DNA of 64,000 bases from Ahaetulla prasina (lineage: Eukaryota; Chordata; Lepidosauria; Squamata; Colubridae). A program made the translations under genes and the position numbers. Shown piece by piece: positions 56,516 through 64,000 of this stretch. The notes beneath the pieces are model-generated. The model had not been told where the DNA came from. It saw only the letters and a list, made by a program, of their open reading frames with translations, and did not search any database. The DNA lies in assembly GCF_028640845.1 (NCBI RefSeq), contig NC_080546.1, positions 55,811,409 through 55,875,408 on the forward strand, read 5' to 3'. Every line of letters begins with the position of its first letter. The first letter of the stretch is position 1.

Positions 56516-57623
56516 GACCAACCTGAATGTAGCATGAATTGACTACAAAAAGGCATTTGATTCTCTGCCACATGATTGGATAATCAAGTGCCTAGAAATA
56601 ACAGGAGTCAGTAGAAACATCTCACACTTTGTGCAAAGATCAATGGGACAATGGAAGACACAGTTGCAGGTCAATGATGAGAGACTGGAAGAAGTTAATA
56701 TCAAGAGAGGAATATTTCAAGGAGATTCACTATCACCACTACTATTTGCCATTGCACTGTTTCTTTTGTCAGCAATACTGAATCTCAGGCCATGGCTATC
56801 AAATATCAAAAACATCTGCCAGACAATCTCACCTCCTTTACATGGATGATCTGAAGCTGTATGGGAAAACACCATCTGAAATAGAATCGCTGCTCAAAAC
56901 TGTTTATATATATAGCCAAGATATTGCAATGGAGTTTGGATTGGATAAATGTGCCACACTCACTATCATACAAGGAAAAATAGTGAAAACTGAAGGAATC
57001 AAGATGCCCCATGAAAATAACATTAAGAATCTGGATGATTACTACAAATACCTGGGTATCCTTCAAGCTGACAAGCTCAAGCAAAGTGAAGCCAAGAAAA
57101 AGATTAGAGGTGAATACATCAAGAGAGTGAAAAAGATCTTAAAGTCCAAACTCAATGGAGAACATACCATCAAGGCAATCAACACCTGGGCAATACCAGT
57201 CATTAGATACACAGCTGGAATAGTGAACTGGACTCAAAACCTACCAAAGCAAATAGGTGGGTGTGGAATGTTGCAAGTACATCAGATGGTTGAAGAAGAA
57301 AAAAGGGTTTTGGAAGAATATCTGAAAAACAATGAAGAAGACGCATTGAAGTAAGTATTCCAGGAAGGCTTGCTGACTACTGGAGAAATCAAACTGGCCT
57401 ACAAGAAAGATGAAATGAAGAACAGAATGGAGGCCTTGGAAGACAAAGCACTACATGGCCACTACATTAAAAAATAGCAGGGAAAGCAGATAATAACAAG
57501 ACCAGTCAGTGGGTAAAACCAGGAAAGTTGAAGAAAGAGACCGAGAGATTAATTCTGATTGCACAAGACTTGTAGACAAAAATGCCAAACCCAGTCTGAA
57601 CATCTGGCTGACTGTGATGAGTA
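56515..57623 (+). pseudogene. R4-like LINE fragment A: reverse transcriptase
   Basis: Starts inside RT motif A: IDYKKAFDSLPHDWI, then VNIKRGIFQGDSLSPLLFAIAL (motif B) and LLYMDDLKLYGK (motif C with intact YMDD), followed by MEFGLDKCATLTI, YYKYLGI and KAINTWAIPVIRYTAGIVNW. The longest open part is 56842-57354. This motif set matches the Dong/R4/Rex6 group; the clade is my recall. After about 57565 the sequence jumps to the element's 3' end (compare 60985-61025 in fragment B), so the C-terminal endonuclease is deleted. It ends in (AAC)n. Confidence 0.78.
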
Positions 57624-57625
57624 AT

Positions 57626-57664
<39 letters not shown>

Positions 57665-57675
57665 AACAACAACAG
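57624..57675 (+). repeat. (AAC)n tail of R4-like fragment A
   Basis: About 17 units directly at the 3' end of the LINE fragment. Confidence 0.93.
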
Positions 57676-58436
57676 ATATTCCTTGTTCATTTTTGCTAGT
57701 TCTGTGGGATTCCCAGACCAGCTGGCATAAAGGAAAGAAATTCAATCCATTGATTACTTCCTGAAAATGTGTTCAACATTTTAAATCATGCTTCTTTTCT
57801 GTTTAAAAATGAGATACAAGTTCTGGATCTCAGCAGTGGATGGCCTTTAATGATAAGTTAATTAGATACAGGTAAGCTTTTACCTAGGAGACTATCAGTG
57901 ACTACTAAAGAACAAGGAAGATTTGTAAAACATTGTAGAAAAACAAAGTAAGCAATCCAATGCCATGGAAAGCACATAGTTTACTTTTACATACAGTATG
58001 TAAAATGTAAAGAATGTTAGTTTTGTAGAAGATAACAGCATGAATTGACATAAAAATGATACATTAAAAAACAAAACAAAACAAAAGATTTCTGCTTTCT
58101 GTCCCTTTCTGCTTTCTGTGCCAGTGCAGATGCAATTATGACCCAAAGCCATTGAATAATGGAAGGTAAAACTATATATTAATCTTTGTCAGTATCACTG
58201 TAAACCAAATATTGAATAAGACAGTTATAAAAATAACTATTACATTTATATAAACATTTGCCTTGAATGAGTCTAGATAAATAGAATCTAATATAAGCCT
58301 GCCGTTTTAACATATTTTAAATTATTGTTTATGAATGCATTTATCCACAAAATGTTATTTAGCCAAACTATTATTTTATTTTCAATTCAGCTGGATCCAT
58401 CTTAATTTTATTGTAACTTATTACACATTTACCTTG
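57676..58436. other. Unassigned AT-rich sequence
   Basis: No gene or repeat recognised. Confidence 0.55.
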
Positions 58437-58670
58437 TTGAAAGGACATTGGAAAAATATCTGAAGGACAGTAAAGAAATTGTATTGAAGCATGAAGATTT
58501 ACTCAATACTAGAGAGACCAAACCTGTCTACAAGACCAAATAAAGAACAGGAAAGAAACAGAGCAAGGCAAATTATTACATGCCACATTAAAAAAAAAAT
58601 AGAGGCAAAGCAAATAACAAGACCTGGCAATGACTAAGGCAGGAAAGTTGAAGAAAGGGACAGGGCTGTC

Positions 58671-59803
58671 CCTTATACCAGCAGTCACCAACTGGTGGTC
58701 TGAAAATGTTGGTGGTCCACGGCGCACCTGGGTGGAGGAGCTGCTCTGAGATAAGCAATGGCCAGTCCCGTGACTAGAGCTCTGGAAGATGGGACTAGCC
58801 AGGCAGCTCATGGTGGGGCTGTAAATCTTCACTCTTAAGGGAGGTTTGGGCAATTTGTAACTGTGCAGCAAAGCCCTGGCTGGCTTGAATGAGGTAATGG
58901 TGCAAGATGGGAGAATGGCGGTGCAGGCGGGCTGAAGCAATGGGTGGTGGGAACCCTGGGCTGTTTCTTCCCCCTGCTTTAGCTTCCCGTCGGCTGAATA
59001 AACTAGTGGCTGTCCCCACCCTTCGCCCTCCCTTCCCAATTACTCCTCGCCTGGCAAGGGAAGGGGAGGGAGGGGATGGAGATTTGCTCCATATTCCAGA
59101 ATGGGAGTGAAACTTCCTATCTTGCTGGATCTTTCTCTCTCTCTCTCCCACTCTTTCTCATGGGCCAGCCAGTGTCTTGGGGCTGAGAGGAAGTCAAATG
59201 TCTCCCCGAGAGACCGAGGTGCAGGAGCACCAACAAGGGCTGGAAGAAACAGCTGTGAGATCCAGCTCCCGCTCTGGAATATGGAGTGAATATCCATTCC
59301 CCACTCCCCTTCCCTTGCCAGGCGAGGAGTGACTGCCACCCATAGCTTTGGCCCGCCTGCACCGCCATTCCCTCCCCTTGCACCATTATTCATTCCAGCC
59401 GGCAAGGGCTGCACTCCAAAGCTGCAAGTTTCTTCCATCCCTTGTTGGTGCTCCTGCATCTCAGTCTCTCGGGTGGATGCTTGACTTCCTCTCAGCCCCA
59501 AGGCACTGGCTGGCCCATGAGAAAGAGTGGGAGAGAGAGAGAGAGAAAGAAAGGGGAGAGAGAGAGAGAAAGAGAGAGAGGGAGAGAGAAAGAGAGAAAG
59601 GGGGAATAGAGGGGGAAGAGAGAAAGAGAGAAAGGGGGTGGAGAGAAAGAGACATGACAGAATGAGTGAGAGAGAGACAAAGGGAGGGAGAGAGAGAAAG
59701 AGAGGAGGAGAGTGGGGAGAAAGAGAGAGAGAAAGAGGGAGAGAGAGAGAGAGAGAAGAAAGAGAGAGAGGGAGAGAGAGAGAGATGATAGAATGAGTGG
59801 GAA

Positions 59804-59852
<49 letters not shown>

Positions 59853-60192
59853 AGAAAGAGAGAGAAAGAGAGGGGAGAGGGGGAGAAAGAGACAGAGAGA
59901 AAGAGAGAGAGAAAGAGACAGAGAGAAAGAGAGAGAGAAAGAGAGTGAGAAAGAAAGAGAGAAAGGGGGGGGAGAGAAAGAGAGATGACAGAATGAGTGG
60001 GAGAGAGAGGGGAGGTGGGAGAAAGAGAGAAAGAGAGAGGAGGGACAGTGCCTAAAGGACCCCATCCCGTCACTGGGAGTCCAGGCGCTTTAGCAAGTGG
60101 TGCTCTGGATTCGTATTAGTGGTTCCCGGGATTTAAAATTATGGACTTGGTGGTTCCTGAGGTCCAAAAGATTGGGGACCCCTGCCTTATAC
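58671..60192. mobile_element. Non-autonomous hAT element (1506 bp) with 8-bp duplication and GA-rich half
   Basis: Element 58679-60184 begins cagcagtcaccaactggtgg and ends gattggggacccctg, an imperfect inverted repeat of the common hAT type caggggtccccaa. Flanks CCTTATAC (58671-58678 and 60185-60192) are identical. The left half is GC-rich with several long inverted repeats, and about 59520-60040 is almost pure (GA)n-type purine sequence. No transposase frame. Open frames on both strands across the GA tract are low-complexity artefacts. Confidence 0.88.
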
Positions 60193-60684
60193 AGCTAATT
60201 TTGGCTGTATAAGACCAAGATTCAAAAGCAAATGTATACAAAGCCAGAACTGAGAAGATAGGAACAGACAACAAATGCCACACCTGCAGAGAATCTGAAG
60301 AAACAGTGGAACATCTAATTAACTGTTAACCAGAAGAAGAAGATTACATAGACTGACTGCAAACAATGGCATGACAAAACAGCAACAATGGTGCATTGGA
60401 ATATTTGCAAGAAATACCACCGGCCTGCAAGAAAAATCTGGTGAGACCACAAAAGAGAAAATGAAGAAGCTAAAGTCCTCTGGAACATTAGATTTCAAAC
60501 AAACAAGCAATTGCCACATAACATTCCATACTTAATAATTCTTATAAAAGTCTGTATGGTGGACATGACAATACCTGGAGAGAGTAGAATGGAAGATTAA
60601 GAACAGGTGAAACTCACAAAATACAAAGACTTACAAATAGAAGTAGAATGACTGTTGCAAAAGAAAGCAAAGATAATAGCAATA

Positions 60685-60801
60685 GTGATAGACCGTGGGC
60701 TGGATGTGTAATGTGCAGGCCAGTTTAGCAAAAGGGTAAAAAGACCCTATATGTCACATGATGCTGCTGTGATGATGTGAGTTTGACATCCCTGTGATAG
60801 A
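60685..60801. mobile_element. 101-bp hAT relic with perfect 8-bp duplication
   Basis: Element 60693-60793 is flanked by GTGATAGA at 60685-60692 and 60794-60801. The right end reads gagtttgacatccct, the complement of the common hAT end agggatgtcaaactc. The left end is degraded. Removing it restores continuity of the R4-like sequence. Confidence 0.82.
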
Positions 60802-61030
60802 TGCTTTGGGTGAAATCCCAAAATATTTGAAGCACCACTTGAACACCATCAGCACTGACAGTCACCACCAGTCATTTGCAAAAGACAGCTTTACATACAG
60901 TAGAATAGCTTGCATTTCAAACAACAGCATCTGCCTATCTCCTGTCATTGGGAAGTACTTAATAAGTGGGATAAAATGTCAAATTCAGTCTAAACATTTG
61001 GCTGAACTATGCAATGAACCATAATATACT

Positions 61031-61346
61031 GAAAGATCTGTACCCACACTCTTATCTTTTAAAATTTCTATATTTGTGACGATAATATTTTACATGCATC
61101 ACTCCATAACTTAGTGAGCTTCAGAAAAAAACCCATGAGATTTATTTGAAACTTTTTCAATAGTAAGTATTATTATCAAAACTATGTCTGAAATATTGAC
61201 CTTCTGGAAGTATGGAGAAAACTTTCTGCATTCTTAAGTAATATTGACTATTTCTGCAATTTTTATGCATTTTGAATATGCTTAGTTTATACTTCATTTA
61301 CATTCATATAAGAAAGGAAAACAAAATGAAAAATAAATAAACAAGG
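61031..61346. other. Unassigned AT-rich sequence
   Basis: No gene or repeat recognised. Confidence 0.55.
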
Positions 61347-61633
61347 ACTTCCTGGTTGGCTCCGTTGGCAATGGAGGTGATCTTTCTGGTCACCAACCTC
61401 TGGATCATGTTGGACTGCTAAGACAGCGACAATCAGCTGTCCAGCAGTTCGGAAACCCCCTTCTTCGGGAGAAGAAGCGGTGGTGAGCAAAAAGAAGCAG
61501 AGGTAGAGCTTCCCTAGAGCTCCTGGAAGATACCAGGGGGCTCGAAGGGTTAAGCCCCCTCAGAACTTCAAAGTGCTCCAGATCTGAGGCTTTTTTTCTG
61601 CTCCGGCAGACCTAATTGCCGCGACCAACTTCC

Positions 61634-62280
61634 GGGACCAATTTTAACTTAAAGAAGATAATACCGGACTGAACAGAAACAGGAGAGCTCTAATTATAAA
61701 AGCAAGTAATCAATCAATTCCCTGTTATTTTATTTTTTTTAAGTTTTGGATTTGACTTTAAAGTGAAAATGGCGATTGTTCTTTAATGAGCTACGCAGTT
61801 GAAAATGAAAGTGTTACAATTCTCATTGTCTGCTGTTTATTGCTGAAGGCCAGCTGGAAATTTTTTCTAAACATTGTAATGAGAAGGGAGAAGAGATACT
61901 GAGACTGATTTTTTTTAAAAAAAAAAAAAGACTTAAAAGGTTTATATGTAATATTAGCCGGGACCAATTTTAACTTAAAGAAGATAATACCGGACTGAAC
62001 AGAAACAGGAGAGCTCTAATTATAAAAGCAAGTAATCAATCAATTCCCTGTTATTTTTTTTTTAAGTTTTGGATTTGACTTCAAAGTGAAAATGGCAATT
62101 GTTCTTTAATGAGCTATGCAGTTGAAAACGAAAGTGTTACAATTCTCACTGTCTGCTGTTTATTGCTGAAGGCCAGCTGGAAATTTTTTTAAAACATTGT
62201 AATGAGAAGGGAGAAGAGATACTGAGACTGGAAAAAAAGACTTAAAAGGTTTATCGTAATATTAAGTTAAAGAGAAATTT
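61634..62280 (+). repeat. Two-copy 326-bp repeat in the L1 5' UTR
   Basis: gggaccaattttaacttaaa begins at 61634 and again at 61960, and the copies stay nearly identical to the end, differing by small A/T-run indels and a few substitutions. Comparable tandem 5' UTR units serve as promoter monomers in some L1 lineages. Confidence 0.88.
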
Positions 62281-62286
62281 TAAGAG

Positions 62287-63478
62287 ATGGCAGCAAAACA
62301 ATTAAAGTCAACTGCTACAAAAACTCCAGGAACATTAACACCGAGTCTCTCCAGCACATACAGCAGATACAAAATCACTAAATTTGGAAGCACTTCAGGA
62401 TAATCTGAAAGAATTTATGAAAGAATCTCTTAACGATGCTATGAACTGGCAAACTTCCCAGATAGAGGATAAGTTTAAATTAATTACAGAAGAAATGTCG
62501 GAGATGACAAAACAAATGTTAGAAATTCAGACTGGAAATAAAGAAGTTAAAGAAGGTTTGGTGTCAGCAGTACAGGGTCTGGCATCAAATGTGATTTTAT
62601 TGGAGCAGGAAGTAGAAGAAATAAAGAAGTTAATTTAAAATTGGAAAATGAGATTGAGGCAGTTCAAAGTAAAATGGATAAAGTTGATGATGAAATTGTT
62701 TTGGTACAATATAGAGCAATGGAACTTGCTTTACGAATCCGTGGACTAAAAGAATGTAAAATGAGAATTTGAAGCAATTTTTTCGGAGGCCTTTGCAGAG
62801 ATTTTGGCAGTTCGGCCAGTAGATGTGGCATTTTATATTGATAAAATTTATCGTGTGAATTCCTGGATAGCAAGACAAAGAAATCTTCCCAGAGACATTG
62901 TTATTTATTTTACTACTAGAACAGTGAGAAATGAGATTTTACAAGCTTTTTAAAGGAGACAAGATTCAAGCAGCCGCCAAGATATTTTAATACTAAAGGA
63001 AATTCCCCCCAAAATGTTGAGAGGTAGGAAGGAGTTTGCTTTTTTGGTGAACGAACTTAAAAAACGTCAGATTGAGTATAGATGGGACATCCCAATTGGT
63101 ATAATAGTTTACTATGAAGGGAAAGCACATCGTCTTAATACAGTCAGTAAAGCACAAGAGTTTTATGCTTATGTGCTTAAGGCTGGAAGTCCACCATCTC
63201 CGGATGGTAGGAGAAAGGAAGGTGAAATTAAAGAAAAAGAAGTGATAGTAATGGAAGACCGTTTACAAGCGTTGGATGTGTCTAAGATGGGATCAGAGAT
63301 TCCAAAAGAGCCAAGGATGACAAGAGCAGCTGTCAAACGCAAGGAACAAGAAGAAAAGGCTCAACAGGCTCAATCTGCTATTACCAAGACGGAAACAGTG
63401 GGAGGAGCAAGGCCCAAAGAAAGATATGATTTGCGGCTGGTGCTTCAAAAGTTTCCGATTGCTGATAATGGCAATTAG
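62287..63478 (+). pseudogene. L1 ORF1 (nucleic-acid-binding protein), frameshifted
   Basis: The start codon is taken at 62287 (MAAKQLKSTATKTPGT). A frameshift near 62380 leads to 62384-62638, a coiled-coil-like segment (ESLNDAMNWQTSQIEDKFKLI and LEQEVEEIKKL). A further shift gives AMELALRIRGLKE near 62720 (RRM-like part). 63014-63478 encodes the C-terminal domain (GRKEFAFLVNELKKRQIEYR and GKAHRLNTVSKAQEF). The domain order coiled coil, RRM, C-terminal domain is that of L1 ORF1. At least four frameshifts or stops. Confidence 0.82.
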
Positions 63479-64000
63479 ACTTTTATCTTGGAATGTCAAT
63501 GGATTAAACTCACCACAAAAGAGAAGAAAGATATTTCATTATTTGAAGCAATTTAAAAATGACATTGTATGTTTACAAGAAACACATATTAGAACATTAG
63601 ACCAGAAATATTTGATAAATTCGAAATTGGGAATACATTTTGTTGCATCTGCTACAGAAAAGAAGAATGGACTAGTTGTTTATATAAAGAGTAATTTATC
63701 TGCAACATTAATTGAAGCGGATAATCAAGGAAGATATATTGCTATTGAACTTTTATTGGAAGGAGAAAATACTTTTAATAGGAGTTTATGCACCAAATCA
63801 ACAACAAGAAAAATTTTATAAGTTTTTACATAAAAGAATAACATCTTGGGATTATAAAACTTATATATTAATGGGTGATTGGAATGGAGTGATGGATACC
63901 CAGAAAGATAAAAGAAGTCTTAGAAATATTTCCAATCGTGTAAAACTGCCAAAGGCATTCTTTGATTTGATGGAAGATTTAGAATTGAGAGATGTATGGC
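63468..64000 (+). pseudogene. L1 ORF2, APE endonuclease N-terminus (partial)
   Basis: ATG at 63468 overlaps the end of ORF1 by 11 bases in another frame. RLLSWNVNGLNSPQKRRK, IVCLQETHI and FVASATEKKNGLVVYIK are typical L1 endonuclease landmarks with the Asn and Glu residues present. A one-base frameshift near 63770 is followed in the next frame by GVYAPNQQQEKF and LMGDWNGVMD (Asp/Asn motif). The reading continues to the window edge (LEDLELRDVW). Confidence 0.88.

Larger units (their letters stand above)
58437..61030 (+). pseudogene. R4-like LINE fragment B: C-terminal region, interrupted twice
   Basis: 58437-58670 overlaps fragment A in content (LEKYLKDSKEI). After a 1.5-kb hAT insertion it resumes at 60193 with CHTCRESEETVEHLINC (C-x2-C...H...C, the knuckle before the endonuclease) near 60277-60327, then KVLWNIRFQTNK and CMVDMTIPGESRMED with KYKDLQIEVE near 60470-60650. 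The latter is the restriction-like endonuclease region of R4-type LINEs. A second hAT relic sits at 60693-60793. The C-terminus (VIDALGEIPKYLKHHL) follows at about 60797. 5' truncated; several stops. Confidence 0.75.
61347..64000 (+). mobile_element. L1 LINE, 5' UTR through start of ORF2 (continues past the window)
   Basis: A GC-richer leader (61347-61633) is followed by two copies of a 326-bp unit (61634-61959 and 61960-62280), ORF1 and the start of ORF2. The 3' end is outside the window. Frameshifts in ORF1 and ORF2 make this copy inactive. Confidence 0.88.

Noticed and set aside
57506..57745. Asn-, Leu- and Val-run frames
   Set aside because: Produced by the (AAC)n tail of the LINE fragment.
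59040..60073. 341- and 193-codon Ser/Leu-rich minus-strand frames and Arg/Glu-rich plus-strand frames
   Set aside because: These are translations of the (GA)n tract inside the hAT element, open in most frames, with no homology.

Overview
The window looks like repeat-dense, AT-rich intergenic DNA from a squamate reptile, most likely a snake. The basis is the mixture of repeats: CR1, L1, L2-like, Rex1-like and R4-like LINEs, tRNA-derived squamate-type SINEs, a DIRS-type tyrosine-recombinase retroelement, a Ty3/gypsy chromovirus-type LTR element and several families of short hAT elements. I recognise no host protein-coding gene, rRNA or functional tRNA gene. Almost every convincing protein match is a transposon protein, usually with frameshifts.

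Layout. 1-716 is the 3' end of an L1 (ORF2 C-terminus, G-rich 3' UTR, poly-A). 152-8672 is a rearranged CR1 locus: a ~2.4-2.6 kb module (L1 tail, array of ~75-79 bp monomers, start of CR1 ORF1) occurs twice in tandem, joined at a 14-bp microhomology, and the second module runs into an otherwise complete but frameshifted CR1. The first module carries a 25-copy in-frame 21-bp expansion of an ORF1 segment that is present twice in the second. The second module carries a circularly permuted 141-bp segment taken from the ORF1/ORF2 junction of the same element. 8978-10364 is a TA-flanked DNA transposon with a long internal inverted repeat. 12020-13448 holds minus-strand L1 and CR1 relics. 16411-22390 is a nearly complete minus-strand DIRS-like element.

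23183-33272 holds hAT miniature elements, an L2-like LINE relic, a (GGAA)n tract, and a minus-strand gypsy element (27998-33272) with both LTRs, itself hit by a SINE and a hAT element. 33273-53440 is mostly featureless AT-rich sequence with scattered SINEs, two Rex1-like LINE fragments, an L2-like LINE with a 202-codon open frame, and CR1 and hAT fragments. 53458-55019 is a 5'-truncated L1 with clear target-site duplications. 55575-55778 is a ~200-bp hairpin. 56515-61030 contains two adjacent R4-like LINE fragments, the second interrupted by a 1.5-kb hAT element and by a 101-bp hAT relic, each with 8-bp duplications. 61347-64000 is the 5' part of a plus-strand L1 (two-monomer 5' UTR, broken ORF1, start of ORF2) that leaves the window.

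How it fits together. The genes here are parasites and some depend on one another: tRNA-derived SINEs share their 3' tail with the L2-like LINE in the window, the short hAT elements have no transposase of their own, and nested insertions give a relative order of activity. The most unusual locus is the CR1 complex at 152-8672, where near-identical repeats, an E-box in most monomers, a perfect coding minisatellite and three kinds of microhomology joint occur within 8.5 kb.
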